A DNA stretch of 64,000 bases from Flavobacterium celericrescens (GCF_011392075.1 NZ_JAAJBV010000003.1:124001-188000); one strand, 5' to 3'. Positions 50,806 to 60,854 are shown, counted from the stretch's first letter. The notes: generated from the sequence alone by a model not told the origin. Numbers and translations: made by a program.

Positions 50806-53595
50806 ATGACACAACCTGATTTTTCAACTTTAGAACCCAAAAAAAACATCTTAATTAAAGGTGCTCAATTGCATAACCTTAAAAATTTAGATGTTGCTAT
50901 TCCTAGAAATAAATTGGTAGTAATCACAGGGCTTTCTGGTTCTGGAAAATCGAGTTTGGCTTTTGATACTTTATATGCAGAAGGACAACGCAGATATGTT
51001 GAAAGTTTGTCTTCCTATGCTCGTCAATTTCTTGGAAGATTAGACAAACCAAAAGTAGAATACATCAAAGGAATTGCACCAGCAATTGCCATTGAACAAA
51101 AAGTAAATACAAGCAATGCACGATCGACTGTAGGAACTTCAACAGAAATTTATGACTATCTAAAACTTCTTTTTGCCCGAATTGGTAAAACCTACTCGCC
51201 TATTTCTGGTAAAGAAGTAAAAAAAGATACGGTTTCTGATGTGATTAATGATATCAAAGAATTTGCTTTAGATAGTAAATGGTTACTACTTGCTCCCATT
51301 CATTTAGAAGAAGGTCGAGCTTTAGAAGACAAACTAAAAGTTTTATTACAGCAAGGTTTTGCTCGTATTTTAGTTGATAACGAAATGGTGCGTCTAGATA
51401 CAATTGACCAGCATGAATTAGATAATAAAGATGTTTTACTAATCGTAGACCGAATCGTTGTAAAAGAAGAGGAAGAGTTTTTTAACCGTTTAGCAGATGC
51501 TATACAAACCGCTTTTTATGAAGGAAAAGGTGTTTGCTATTTACAAGAAGTTGACACTAAAAAACGTTTAGAATTCAGTTCTAATTTTGAATTGGATGGT
51601 ATAACTTTTTTGGAACCTAATATTCATTTGTTCAGTTTTAATAATCCTTATGGAGCTTGTCCAACCTGTGAAGGCTATGGAAGTGTTATTGGAATTGATG
51701 AAGATTTAGTAATTCCAAATACCGCCTTATCTGTATATGAAAATGCTGTGTTTCCTTGGCGTGGTGAAAGTATGGGTTGGTATCGCGATCAATTAGTAAA
51801 CAATGCTTATAAATTTGACTTCCCTATTCATAAACCGTTTTTTGAACTTTCAAGCGAACAAAAACAATTGATCTGGAATGGAAATAAATATTTTACTGGA
51901 TTAAACGATTTCTTTTCAGAATTAGAAGAGAAAAATTATAAAATACAAAACCGCGTTTTACTTTCAAGATACCGTGGAAAAACAAAATGTCATACATGTA
52001 AAGGTAAAAGATTGCGTCCAGAAGCCAATTATATTAAAATTGCAGATAAGACACTTTCTGATTTAGTCGATTTACCAATTGTAAACTTAATCGAATTCTT
52101 CAAAAAATTAAAGCTAAACGAATACGATGCTAAAGTAGCGAAGCGTTTATTAATCGAAATCAACAATCGTTTAGACTTCTTATTCAATGTGGGATTGAGT
52201 TATTTGACTTTAAATAGGAATTCAAACTCACTTTCTGGAGGTGAATCGCAACGAATTAACTTGGCGACTTCATTAGGAAGTAGTTTGGTGGGTTCGATGT
52301 ATATTTTAGACGAACCAAGTATCGGTTTACACCCAAAAGATACCGAAAGATTAATCGAAGTTTTGAAAGATTTACGTGATTTAGGTAACACCGTAATTGT
52401 TGTTGAACACGACGAAGACATTATGAAAGCTGCCGATATGATTATCGATATTGGTCCAGAAGCGGGAACGCATGGCGGTGAATTAGTCGCACAAGGAACT
52501 TATGATGAAATTCTTAAAGCTGATTCACTTACTGCGAAATATTTGAATGGAAAAGAAGAAATTTCGGTGCCAAAAACAAGACGAAAATTCAAAAATCATA
52601 TCGAAGTTATTGGCGCTAGAGAAAATAACTTAAAAAATGAAAACTTCACTTTCCCTCTAGAGTGTTTGACAGTGATTACAGGTGTTTCGGGAAGTGGGAA
52701 AAGTACCTTGGTGAAGAAAATTTTGTTTCCAGCCATTCAAAAGAAATTAGAAGGTGTAGGCGAAAAAGCAGGTCAATTTACTGAATTAGCTGGAAGTTTT
52801 TCACACATCAAACATATCGAATATGTCGACCAAAATCCGATTGGAAGAAGTTCGCGTTCGAATCCAGTTACCTACATTAAAGCCTACGATGATATTCGTG
52901 ATTTATTTGCAAAACAAAACGTTTCGAAATTGAGAAATTATCAAGCCAAACATTTCTCTTTCAACGTAGATGGCGGAAGATGCGAAGTGTGTAAAGGAGA
53001 TGGTGAAGTAACGATTGAAATGCAATTTATGGCGGATGTTCATTTAGAATGTGAAGCTTGCAACGGAAAACGTTTTAAAAAAGAAGTATTAGAAGTTACT
53101 TTTGAAAACAAAAACATCGATGACATTCTAAAAATGACTATTGATGAAGCTTTGAATTTCTTTACTGAACAAAAACAAACAAAAATCACGCAAAAATTAC
53201 AACCTTTACAAGATGTTGGTTTGGGTTATGTGCAATTAGGGCAATCCTCTTCTACCCTTTCTGGTGGCGAGGCGCAACGCATTAAATTGGCTTCGTTCTT
53301 GGTAAAAGGAACTATAAAAGATAAAGCTTTATTTGTTTTTGACGAACCTACTACGGGTTTGCATTTTCACGATATTAAAAAATTATTAGCTTCTTTTGAT
53401 GCCTTACTTGAAAAAGGACACTCAATTATTGTGATTGAACATAATTTAGATTTAATCAAATGTGCTGATTATATTTTAGATATTGGTCCAGAAGGTGGCG
53501 AAAACGGAGGTAAACTAATGGCTTTTGGCACACCCGAAGAAGTAGTTAAAAACAAGAATTCGGTTACTGGAAAATATTTAAAAGAAAAATTATAA
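50806..53595 (+). CDS. uvrA: Excinuclease ABC subunit A
   Basis: 929 residues from ATG 50806. Two ABC ATPase halves: Walker [10 protein letters not shown] and GVSGSGKST, signatures LSGGESQRI and LSGGEAQRI, Walker [13 protein letters not shown] and [12 protein letters not shown]. Zinc-binding [17 protein letters not shown] and [19 protein letters not shown] lie in the two halves. UvrA recognises bulky DNA damage and loads UvrB in nucleotide excision repair. Its stop is immediately followed by the ATG of a LETM1-related gene. Confidence 0.98.
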   Translation: MTQPDFSTLEPKKNILIKGAQLHNLKNLDVAIPRNKLVVITGLSGSGKSSLAFDTLYAEGQRRYVESLSSYARQFLGRLDKPKVEYIKGIAPAIAIEQKVNTSNARSTVGTSTEIYDYLKLLFARIGKTYSPISGKEVKKDTVSDVINDIKEFALDSKWLLLAPIHLEEGRALEDKLKVLLQQGFARILVDNEMVRLDTIDQHELDNKDVLLIVDRIVVKEEEEFFNRLADAIQTAFYEGKGVCYLQEVDTKKRLEFSSNFELDGITFLEPNIHLFSFNNPYGACPTCEGYGSVIGIDEDLVIPNTALSVYENAVFPWRGESMGWYRDQLVNNAYKFDFPIHKPFFELSSEQKQLIWNGNKYFTGLNDFFSELEEKNYKIQNRVLLSRYRGKTKCHTCKGKRLRPEANYIKIADKTLSDLVDLPIVNLIEFFKKLKLNEYDAKVAKRLLIEINNRLDFLFNVGLSYLTLNRNSNSLSGGESQRINLATSLGSSLVGSMYILDEPSIGLHPKDTERLIEVLKDLRDLGNTVIVVEHDEDIMKAADMIIDIGPEAGTHGGELVAQGTYDEILKADSLTAKYLNGKEEISVPKTRRKFKNHIEVIGARENNLKNENFTFPLECLTVITGVSGSGKSTLVKKILFPAIQKKLEGVGEKAGQFTELAGSFSHIKHIEYVDQNPIGRSSRSNPVTYIKAYDDIRDLFAKQNVSKLRNYQAKHFSFNVDGGRCEVCKGDGEVTIEMQFMADVHLECEACNGKRFKKEVLEVTFENKNIDDILKMTIDEALNFFTEQKQTKITQKLQPLQDVGLGYVQLGQSSSTLSGGEAQRIKLASFLVKGTIKDKALFVFDEPTTGLHFHDIKKLLASFDALLEKGHSIIVIEHNLDLIKCADYILDIGPEGGENGGKLMAFGTPEEVVKNKNSVTGKYLKEKL

Positions 53596-54792
53596 ATGAT
53601 TAACCCTTCTACAAACGGATGGATTGACAAATTTTTTGCTGAAAACAATGATAATTTCATTGATTTTCAAGGCGATTATTTGTCTTTTTATGAAAGTTGT
53701 AGAAAAACTGGTTTTATTTATGGCTATGTAGTTAATTTTCAATTGAAAGAAAATCTAAACACTACAAAATGGTCGTATGATGAAATTACAAAAGTTGGCT
53801 TTTTAAACACTTTATTTTCAGTTTATTCTCTTGAAAAAGATAAAGTTAACTCAAAAGATTTTATTGAATCGGTGTATGAATTTTATAAAATTATTCAGCC
53901 CGAAAATTTGAATTTCATCAAAAAAATGTTGCCTGAAGGCTCTCATAGTTCACGTTTGGAAAAAGTAATTGACGACAGAATTCAAACCAATCAAAATAGT
54001 ATTAGCAAAAACTTTTCACATATTATAACCAATGCTTTATTATTTATTGATGTATTGGCATTTCATTATTATTTAAAAACCAACGAGTTAGCTTCAGATT
54101 ATTTAAAAAATATTGAATCTGATTGTATAAAAATTGTTTCATTAGCACTTAAAATCAAACAGAATAAGTCTAAATACGATGAATTATTGGTAAAATTATT
54201 TGAAAATTCAATTCGTTATACTAAATTTTCAACAATTGATTCTATTGAATTTTATGATATTAAATTACTGAAATACAATGAGATATTAGAAAAATTATAC
54301 CTGTTAGATATTGCACAAATGGCATTGTGGAGTGATGAAAAATTAGAAAAAGAAGAAACTGATTTTTTGAGAAAAATCAATACAAATTTAGGTTTAGATG
54401 CAATAATTCTTGAAAAAAGCATCAGTGAAATCAACTTTTTTATCAATCAATATAAAGCAGAAATTCCGTTTTTTAATTATTCAAATCCTATCAAGCATTT
54501 TTATGATCAAGCTAATAAAAATGTAACGAAACTAATCATTCGAAACAAAGACAGATTAACCAAAGAAATCAAAGAAAGCGGCGAATTAATGCAACTTTTA
54601 GCCAAATCAACCCGAAAAGATTTGAGTAAAGAAGAAAAAAAGAAAGTAAAAAAACAATTACTCGATATCTGTAAAACAGTTCCATCGTTAACTATCTTTT
54701 TACTTCCTGGTGGTGGCTTGTTGTTGCCTATTTTGATAAAATTTATTCCACAATTATTACCTTCTGCTTTTAATGAGAATTTGGAGGATTAA
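53596..54792 (+). CDS. LETM1-related protein
   Basis: 398 residues. The C terminus (~335-398) matches the LETM1 ribosome-binding-like domain: KEEKKKVKKQLLDICKTVPSLTIFLLPGGGLLLPILIKFIPQLLPSAF (key parts VPSLTIFLLPGGGLLLPIL and FIPQLLPSAF). Flavobacterial relatives carry the label LETM1-related biofilm-associated protein. The N-terminal ~330 residues are helical with no clear membrane segment except the hydrophobic stretch in the LETM1 part. It abuts uvrA with no gap, and its stop overlaps the stop of the convergent carbonic anhydrase gene by 4 bp. Confidence 0.75.
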   Translation: MINPSTNGWIDKFFAENNDNFIDFQGDYLSFYESCRKTGFIYGYVVNFQLKENLNTTKWSYDEITKVGFLNTLFSVYSLEKDKVNSKDFIESVYEFYKIIQPENLNFIKKMLPEGSHSSRLEKVIDDRIQTNQNSISKNFSHIITNALLFIDVLAFHYYLKTNELASDYLKNIESDCIKIVSLALKIKQNKSKYDELLVKLFENSIRYTKFSTIDSIEFYDIKLLKYNEILEKLYLLDIAQMALWSDEKLEKEETDFLRKINTNLGLDAIILEKSISEINFFINQYKAEIPFFNYSNPIKHFYDQANKNVTKLIIRNKDRLTKEIKESGELMQLLAKSTRKDLSKEEKKKVKKQLLDICKTVPSLTIFLLPGGGLLLPILIKFIPQLLPSAFNENLED

Positions 54793-55430
54793 AACTTCAA
54801 TTGAAACACATCATCTAAGTCTTTGTCGCAACTAAAATTTACTCCTAAATCGGTTACATAACCATCATTCAATCCATAAACCCAGCCATGTAAAGATAAT
54901 TCTTGTCCTTTTTTCCATGCATTTTGAACAATTGAGGTTTTTGCTAAGTCCATTACTTGTTCTTTTACATTCACTTCTACAAATTTATTGAAACGTTCTT
55001 TTTCATCAGAAATAGCGTCTAATTCATCTTGATGAAAACGATAGACATCTTTAATATGACGAATCCAGTTGTCAATAATTCCGATAGAACTATTTCCCAT
55101 AGCTGCTTTTACTCCACCACAACCATAGTGACCACATACAATAACGTGTTTCACTTTTAAAGCATTTACAGCATAATCTAAAACGCTTAACATGTTCATA
55201 TCGGAATGCACTACCATGTTTGCAATATTACGATGTACAAAAACTTCTCCAGGTTCGGCACCAATAATTTCATTCGCTGGAACTCGACTATCTGAACAAC
55301 CAATCCAAAGTAATGGTGGGTTTTGTCCATCGGCTAAGTTTTTAAAATAATCTGGGCTTATGGCTAACTTGTTTTGGACCCATTTTTTATTATTATCTAA
55401 TATTTTCTTGTAAAAATCACTCATTATCAT
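54789..55430 (-). CDS. Beta-class carbonic anhydrase
   Basis: 213 residues; the start may be the third codon (MSDFYKK, 55424). Zinc ligands: Cys and Asp/Arg dyad in WIGCSDSRVPANEI, then His and Cys in VCGHYGCGGVKAAM. LSLHGWVYGLNDGYVTDLGV is the standard Can-type C-terminal part. Converts CO2 to bicarbonate in the cytosol. A minus-strand -7 element TATATTTG (complement of 55445-55452) gives it a promoter separate from the upstream carbonic anhydrase gene. Confidence 0.95.
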   Translation of the reverse strand: MIMSDFYKKILDNNKKWVQNKLAISPDYFKNLADGQNPPLLWIGCSDSRVPANEIIGAEPGEVFVHRNIANMVVHSDMNMLSVLDYAVNALKVKHVIVCGHYGCGGVKAAMGNSSIGIIDNWIRHIKDVYRFHQDELDAISDEKERFNKFVEVNVKEQVMDLAKTSIVQNAWKKGQELSLHGWVYGLNDGYVTDLGVNFSCDKDLDDVFQLKF

Positions 55431-55456
55431 AGTTTATGTGGTATCAAATATAAAAT

Positions 55457-55501
55457 AAAAAAGCTATCAATTCAGTAATAATTGTATTTGAAATGATAGC
55501 T
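55457..55501 (-). terminator. Terminator after the second carbonic anhydrase gene
   Basis: AGCTATCA (55462-55469) pairs with TGATAGCT (55494-55501) over a 24-nt loop. On the minus strand a T6 run follows. Confidence 0.65.
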
Positions 55502-55530
55502 ATTTTATAATTTTTAGTTAAAAATATTTT

Positions 55531-56214
55531 TTAATGTCTTAAATCCGCAATTGTAAATTCAGGATTTATATCATCCTTAATGTACATTACATCATCATAA
55601 AAAGTTACTTTTCCTGTTTCAATATCGTGCATTGCACCTACAATACCTATTTGGCCTTCTTCTAGCATTTGTTCTAATACAAAACTTCTTTCTATGATGT
55701 TCTTTACATTGCGCTTCACATTAATTTCAGCAACATTTTCAACAAATTCGTTGTTTTTTGAACATCTGTTTTCTGTAGTTACTTTTTCTTGATAAACTGC
55801 TGGTTGAATTTTAGATAAAAGCTCAGTTAAATTTCCCATTTCGACATGATCACAAGCACCTTTAACTGCGCCACATTTACTATGACCTAAAACTACAATT
55901 AATTTAGAACCAGCAACTTTACATGCAAATTCCATACTTCCAAGAATATCTGTATTCACAATATTACCTGCAATTCTTACCGAAAAAATATCTCCTAAAC
56001 CTTGATCAAAAATTAATTCGGCTGATGTTCTACTGTCAATACAACTTAAAATAGTTGCAAATGGCCATTGACCATCGCGAGTTTCATTTACTTGCTCTAA
56101 TAAGTTTCTATTTGCTTTTAAATTACTCAAAAAACGATTATTTCCCTCTTGTAAAAAATGTAATGCTTTACGAGGTGTCATTTGCGCTTGTGTTTCTTTG
56201 TTATGTGCTTTCAT
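55531..56214 (-). CDS. Beta-class carbonic anhydrase linked to SulP transporter
   Basis: 227 residues with zinc ligands in LSCIDSRTSAELIFDQ and VLGHSKCGAVKGACDHVE, and a C terminus with GQIGIVGAMHDIETGKVTFYDD. It is a different branch from its neighbour at 54789 (CIDSRTS against CSDSRVP). It begins 2 bp after the SulP gene, so CO2 hydration and anion transport are made together, pointing to bicarbonate uptake or pH homeostasis. Confidence 0.93.
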   Translation of the reverse strand: MKAHNKETQAQMTPRKALHFLQEGNNRFLSNLKANRNLLEQVNETRDGQWPFATILSCIDSRTSAELIFDQGLGDIFSVRIAGNIVNTDILGSMEFACKVAGSKLIVVLGHSKCGAVKGACDHVEMGNLTELLSKIQPAVYQEKVTTENRCSKNNEFVENVAEINVKRNVKNIIERSFVLEQMLEEGQIGIVGAMHDIETGKVTFYDDVMYIKDDINPEFTIADLRH

Positions 56215-56216
56215 AA

Positions 56217-57818
56217 TTATATTTTTATTTCTTCTTCTTTAGAATCTTTAATTTTTACGTGTTTAAATTCCGTATTTTCTAAATTATAAACTTCTTTAAA
56301 TCCTTTAAGTGTTAAATCGATTTCTTTATCAACAGCTTTAACGTTTCTAAAATCTTTAATCATTTCAACCACATCAAAATCAATATATTTAGTATTTGAT
56401 GCGTCAATAATGAGTTTAGACTTTTCTGGAATATTTCCTAAAGTACTTTTTATAGCTGCTTTGTTTAAAAATGAAACTTCTTGAGCCAGCTTTATAGTAA
56501 TCACATCACCATCATGAAAAGATTCTTTCTTAAATGAATATGCAATTTTTAAGTTTTGGTATAAAATAAACATAATGCTTACTCCTAGACCAATAGCAAC
56601 TCCTTTAAGTAAATCAATTCCAACAACTGCAACAACTGTAACTACAAATGGAATAAATTGAGAAAATCCATTTTTCCATAAATGAATAAATACACTCGGT
56701 TTTGCTAATTTATATCCCACCATTAACAAAACAGCAGCCAAAGCAGCCAAAGGAATTTTGTTTAATATAAAAGGAATAGATAAAGCAAATACTATTAGTA
56801 GAAATCCATGGAAAATAGTAGCTAATTTAGTACGTCCTCCCGAATTAATATTAGCAGAAGAACGAACAACAACAGATGTCATTGGTAAACCTCCTAAAAG
56901 ACCACTAACAATGTTCCCTATCCCTTGCGCTTTTAATTCTCTATTGGTGTCTGTATATCTTTTATATGGGTCTAATTTATCTGTTGCTTCAATACACAAC
57001 AAAGTTTCAATAGAAGCTACAACAGCGATTGTTGCAGCTACAGACCAAACTTTTGAATTTGTCAAAGCACCAAAATTTGGTAAAGCAAAACCTTCTTTAA
57101 TTTCTGTAAATGATGGTAAATTAACCAGATGATTTTCTGTAATAATGGCCAAAACTGAATTTGTTTGAATAAAAAATTCATTTAACAAAATACTTACAAT
57201 TACTACAACCAAAGCACCTGGAATCACTTTCAGCTTTTTCAATGCAGGAACTTTATCCCACGTAATTAATATAGCTAGAGATAGTAATGCAATGATTAAT
57301 GAGCCCAGATGAATATGATTAATGGATTCAATTAAGGTATCAAAAGTAGTATGTCCAGATTTTTCAATAAAAAAGAAATCTCCTTCATTGTCAACATCAT
57401 GTCCAAAAGCATGTGGAATTTGCTTTAAAATAATGATAATTCCAATTGCGGCTAACATTCCTTCAATTACGCTTGTAGGAAAATAATTTGAGAAACTACC
57501 TGCTCTTAAAAACCCTAAACCTATTTGTAGTAAACCAGCCAAAATTACTGCTACTAAAAATATATCAAATCCTCCTAAATCGGTGATAGCGGTTAAAACA
57601 ATAGCGGTTAAACCAGCAGCTGGTCCAGTAACACTTAGTGCTGAATTACTAAAAAATCCAACCAAAATTCCGCCAATTACTCCCGATACAATTCCTGAAA
57701 ATAAAGGCGCTCCCGAAGCAAGGGCAATACCTAAACAAAGTGGCAATGCAATTAAAAACACTACCAATCCAGATGCAAGATCTCCTCTTACATTTGAAAA
57801 AATATGATGATTACTCAT
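56217..57818 (-). CDS. SulP family anion transporter, probable bicarbonate transporter
   Basis: 533 residues from the ATG at 57818 (MSNHHIFSNVRGDLASGLVV); upstream codons in the frame look non-coding. 12-14 membrane helices with SulP motifs IALPLCLGIALASGAPLFSGI, NSALSVTGPAAGLTAIV, KAQGIGNIVSGLLGGLPMTSVVVRSSANINSGGRTK. A C-terminal STAS domain (~440-533) includes KSTLGNIPEKSKLIIDASNTKYIDFD. Coupling to a carbonic anhydrase suggests HCO3- (BicA-like) rather than sulfate. Confidence 0.92.
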   Translation of the reverse strand: MSNHHIFSNVRGDLASGLVVFLIALPLCLGIALASGAPLFSGIVSGVIGGILVGFFSNSALSVTGPAAGLTAIVLTAITDLGGFDIFLVAVILAGLLQIGLGFLRAGSFSNYFPTSVIEGMLAAIGIIIILKQIPHAFGHDVDNEGDFFFIEKSGHTTFDTLIESINHIHLGSLIIALLSLAILITWDKVPALKKLKVIPGALVVVIVSILLNEFFIQTNSVLAIITENHLVNLPSFTEIKEGFALPNFGALTNSKVWSVAATIAVVASIETLLCIEATDKLDPYKRYTDTNRELKAQGIGNIVSGLLGGLPMTSVVVRSSANINSGGRTKLATIFHGFLLIVFALSIPFILNKIPLAALAAVLLMVGYKLAKPSVFIHLWKNGFSQFIPFVVTVVAVVGIDLLKGVAIGLGVSIMFILYQNLKIAYSFKKESFHDGDVITIKLAQEVSFLNKAAIKSTLGNIPEKSKLIIDASNTKYIDFDVVEMIKDFRNVKAVDKEIDLTLKGFKEVYNLENTEFKHVKIKDSKEEEIKI

Positions 57819-57877
57819 AAAAAATATATAATACATTAATAATTCACTCAAAGATTGAGCGCTTAAAATAAGACGTA

Positions 57878-58168
57878 TTATATAAGTTCGGGTGGTGGTG
57901 AGAATATTTGATGAGCTAAATTATCAAAACTCAAATCATGCTCAATCGATACATTTAAAGTAAATAAATTATCACTTGAAAAATTAGTAAATGAAAAATC
58001 AGCAGAAGGCAATGATTTTATTTCATTAAAAGGAACATGGTTTTCTTCTTCTTCGCACATATTATAAAAGTACGAAGTATCCACATCTTTATCAATCATA
58101 CTAATGATAGTAGGCGTTGATAAAAAAGTAATAAACAAGAAAGCAACTATGTTTACTAAAATTTTCAT
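57878..58168 (-). CDS. Small secreted or membrane-anchored hypothetical protein
   Basis: 96 residues with a hydrophobic N-terminal segment (MKILVNIVAFLFITFLSTPT) that could be a signal peptide or anchor, then an acidic segment (MCEEEENHVPF) and a Phe/Ser/Asp-rich tail ending PPPELI. Family not recognised. A minus-strand -7 element TATTTTTG (complement of 58173-58180) lies only 4 bp before the ATG, so the transcript may be almost leaderless. Located 59 bp upstream of the SulP gene. Confidence 0.55.
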   Translation of the reverse strand: MKILVNIVAFLFITFLSTPTIISMIDKDVDTSYFYNMCEEEENHVPFNEIKSLPSADFSFTNFSSDNLFTLNVSIEHDLSFDNLAHQIFSPPPELI

Positions 58169-58246
58169 AGGGCAAAAATAGTGGTTTGATTTTATATCTT
58201 TCTTAATTTTTTTATAAAAAAACTACCTTTAAGATGATTTTTCGTA

Positions 58247-58726
58247 TTAAATTTCTTCTTCCATCCATGCTTTGAGCATCCAATTCGTTTTTTCTTGTTC
58301 AGCAATAAAATCGCTCATCATAGAATTTGTTCCTTCATCATTGATATCACTAGCTTTTGCTAAAATAATTCTTTCTAATTGTAGCAAAATTTGCAATGAT
58401 TCTAAAATTAACTCAATAGCTTCAACATCTTTAGAAATATTTTTTCCAACTTTTAATTTACTATTTGAAATATAATCAGAAAAAGTATGTAATGGTGTCC
58501 CTCCTAATGTTAAAACACGTTCGGCAATTAAATCGATTTTAAGTTGACTATCGTTGTATAATTCTTCAAATTTTAAATGCAAATCAAAAAAACGTTTTCC
58601 TCGAATATTCCAATGTAATCCTCTTAAATTTTGATAATAAACCTGAAAATTAGACAACAATATATTTAATTCATTTACTAATTCTTCAGATTCTTTTATT
58701 GGTAAGCCTATACTATTTGTTTTCAT
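58247..58726 (-). CDS. dps: Dps-family ferritin-like DNA-protection protein
   Basis: 159 residues from ATG 58726 (MKTNSIGLPIKESEELV); a longer frame from 58771 is rejected as atypical. The inter-subunit ferroxidase site is visible in YYQNLRGLHWNIRGKRFFDLHLKFEELYND (His, Asp and Glu of LHWNIRG, FDLHLKFEELY), with the DPS C-terminal helices ending TNWMLKAWMEEE. The dodecamer oxidises Fe(II) with peroxide and stores iron. It is divergent from oxyR, which probably controls it. Confidence 0.93.
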   Translation of the reverse strand: MKTNSIGLPIKESEELVNELNILLSNFQVYYQNLRGLHWNIRGKRFFDLHLKFEELYNDSQLKIDLIAERVLTLGGTPLHTFSDYISNSKLKVGKNISKDVEAIELILESLQILLQLERIILAKASDINDEGTNSMMSDFIAEQEKTNWMLKAWMEEEI

Positions 58727-58797
58727 CTTGTTTATTTTTTCTATTTTAAATTTACAAAATATAAAACCCAAAACATATAAATTTAATTGATAGTTTT

Positions 58798-58805
58798 TAT
58801 ATTTG
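58798..58805 (+). promoter_or_regulatory. -7 element TATATTTG of oxyR
   Basis: Exact TAnnTTTG match 19 bp before the oxyR ATG, in the region divergent to dps. Confidence 0.55.
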
Positions 58806-58824
58806 CATCAAAATAATCAATACT

Positions 58825-59766
58825 ATGACAATTACCCAATTATATTATGTTTTAGCAGTAGCGGAATATAAAAATTTTACGTTAGCAGCAGAAAAGTGCT
58901 TTGTAACACAACCTACTTTGAGTATGCAAATTCAAAAATTAGAAGATGAATTAGATATATTAATTTTTGACCGAAGTAAGAAACCAATTTTACTAACTGA
59001 AGTAGGTGAAAAAATAGTAAATCAAGCAAAAAACATAGTTAATGAAGCTGGTAGAATCAAAGATATTGTTGATCAACAAAAAGGATATATTGGCGGTGAA
59101 TTTAAAGTTGGAATTATTCCAACAGTGATGCCTACATTATTACCTATGTTTTTAAATAATTTTATTAAAAAATATCCGAAAGTTAATTTAATAATTGAAG
59201 AACAAACCACCGAAGAAATTATAAAAAAACTAAAAAATGGTCATTTAGATTGCGCCATTGCTGCAACACCTTTGGAAGAAGAAAATCTAAAAGAAATTGT
59301 ATTGTATTATGAACCATTTGTAGCATATATCCCAGAAAATCACAGCAGCTTTGATAAAAAAGAAATAACTATTGAGGACATTGATTTAGATACTATTCTA
59401 TTGCTACAAGATGGGCATTGTTTTAGAAATGGAATTTTGAATTTATGCAAAAACAATAAATATATTGCAGACAACCATTTTCAATTAGAAAGTGGTAGTT
59501 TTGAAACTCTAATAAAATTGGCCGACGAAGGTTTAGGAACCACTTTATTACCTTATTTACACACATTAGATTTGAATGAAAAAAATAAATTAAAACTTAG
59601 GCCTTTTAAAGACCCAAAACCTGCTAGAGAAGTAAGTCTAATCTATCCAAAAAATGAATTAAAAATTCATATTATTAATGCTTTGCGCGATGTAATATCT
59701 GGAGTTGTTAGAGGTGCAATTGCTTTTAGTGATGTTGAAATCATTAGTCCTAAACAAAAAAAATAA
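58825..59766 (+). CDS. oxyR: Hydrogen peroxide sensor OxyR, LysR family
   Basis: 313 residues. N-terminal winged helix (TITQLYYVLAVAEYKNFTLAAEKCFVTQPTLSMQIQKLE, key part FTLAAEKCFVTQPTLSM). The effector domain has LLLQDGHCFRNGILNLC, placing the redox pair at Cys199 and Cys208, the same numbers as in E. coli OxyR. Peroxide oxidises Cys199 and a disulfide forms, turning the protein into an activator. Divergent dps is the probable target. Confidence 0.95.
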   Translation: MTITQLYYVLAVAEYKNFTLAAEKCFVTQPTLSMQIQKLEDELDILIFDRSKKPILLTEVGEKIVNQAKNIVNEAGRIKDIVDQQKGYIGGEFKVGIIPTVMPTLLPMFLNNFIKKYPKVNLIIEEQTTEEIIKKLKNGHLDCAIAATPLEEENLKEIVLYYEPFVAYIPENHSSFDKKEITIEDIDLDTILLLQDGHCFRNGILNLCKNNKYIADNHFQLESGSFETLIKLADEGLGTTLLPYLHTLDLNEKNKLKLRPFKDPKPAREVSLIYPKNELKIHIINALRDVISGVVRGAIAFSDVEIISPKQKK

Positions 59767-59768
59767 AA

Positions 59769-59798
59769 AAAAGTCCCGCATTTAACGGGACTTTTATT
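59769..59798. terminator. Bidirectional intrinsic terminator
   Basis: AAAAGTCCCG (59769-59778) pairs with CGGGACTTTT (59786-59795) between oxyR and a convergent small gene. Confidence 0.88.
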
Positions 59799-59993
59799 TT
59801 AGTTGATATAGATTAAACATTGTCTTAATTCTGGCTTTTCTTCTGTAAACTGTAAAAGCCACTCTCTTAGCTGCTCAATTTCATATGGAAGCAGATTTCT
59901 AACTGCTTTTTCTAATTCCTTACAAAATAATTTTGCATCAAAACTTACTCTTTCCAAAATAGATTTGGTATAAGAAAACATTGCTCGGGGCAT
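59799..59993 (-). CDS. Small conserved-looking hypothetical protein
   Basis: 64 residues, helical and charged: MPRAMFSYTKSILERVSFD, then FCKELEKAVRNLLPYEIEQLREWLLQFTEEKPELRQCL. No membrane helix. It reads like a compact two- or three-helix protein and uses the oxyR terminator. Proteins of this length and pattern are, as far as I recall, common in Bacteroidetes without assigned function. Confidence 0.7.
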   Translation of the reverse strand: MPRAMFSYTKSILERVSFDAKLFCKELEKAVRNLLPYEIEQLREWLLQFTEEKPELRQCLIYIN

Positions 59994-60125
59994 ATTAATT
60001 CTAGTTTATTGGTTAGACTAGTGATAAGAACTTGATGTAAAGATAAATAAAAATCATTTACGAAAACGATATAGTTTGTAAAAAAAATGCTAATTTTTTG
60101 CTAATTTTTTAATTAACAAGAAAAA

Positions 60126-60791
60126 TTACAGCCTTTTTGTCGCTCGTAACATTTCACGTTTTCCTGGAGCTCCAGGTAGTTTTTCTATTGAAAATCCAGC
60201 TGCTAACATTGCGTTTTTAATTGGTGTTCTACAGGCATAAGTTACTAAAACACCATTTGGTAAAAGTGCATCATACATCTTTTTAAAAATAACTTCACTC
60301 CATAATTCAGGTTGTAATGGAAATCCGAAAGCATCAAAATAAATTAAATCATAGTTGTTTTTGTCTTCAATATCTTGAAAGAACTGCTTTCTTTTTGTCA
60401 AATAAAAGTTGGTTTTCAGTTGATTTACAATTTCCCAACTGCAATTGTGCATTGTTTCAAAAATTGGTTTAAAATCTGTTGCTTGCAATTCAGAAACATA
60501 ATTCATTTGAAGCACTTCGTCCGCTGAAATTGGATAGGCTTCTACTCCAACGTAATTTACTTTTTCTTTATTTAAAGTTTCTAAAAAAGTAATAAAAGCA
60601 TTTAAACCCGTTCCAAAACCAATCTCTAAAATTGAAATCGAATCCTGATTATGAAATAAATCCAATCCGTTTTTGATAAAAACATGTTTCGTCTCTTGAA
60701 TTGCCCCGTGTGTAGAATGGTAATTTTCATCCCATTCAGGAATTCGAATAGTGGTAGAACCGTCATCAGTAATTATAATTTCTCTTTTCAT
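60126..60791 (-). CDS. mnmD: tRNA 5-methylaminomethyl-2-thiouridine methyltransferase MnmD
   Basis: 221 residues from ATG 60791 (MKREIIITDDGSTTIRIPEWDENYHS); in-frame ATGs at 60806 and 60830 are alternatives. SAM motif LEIGFGTGLNAFITF, then YDLIYFDAFGFPLQPELWSEVIFKKM and the C-terminal GVLVTYACRT, PGAPGKREMLRA, the DUF752/MnmC methyltransferase pattern. The FAD oxidase half of MnmC is absent, so it is the stand-alone MnmD that methylates nm5s2U at the tRNA wobble position. Confidence 0.92.
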   Translation of the reverse strand: MKREIIITDDGSTTIRIPEWDENYHSTHGAIQETKHVFIKNGLDLFHNQDSISILEIGFGTGLNAFITFLETLNKEKVNYVGVEAYPISADEVLQMNYVSELQATDFKPIFETMHNCSWEIVNQLKTNFYLTKRKQFFQDIEDKNNYDLIYFDAFGFPLQPELWSEVIFKKMYDALLPNGVLVTYACRTPIKNAMLAAGFSIEKLPGAPGKREMLRATKRL

Positions 60792-60854
60792 TAGATTTGG
60801 TAACATAAAAAAAGGCTTAAGAAAACTCAAACCTTAATTAATGTCAATAATATG

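Noticed and set aside
56758..57132. Plus-strand frame of 124 codons inside the SulP gene
   Set aside because: Shadow of a strongly supported membrane transporter; no start context.
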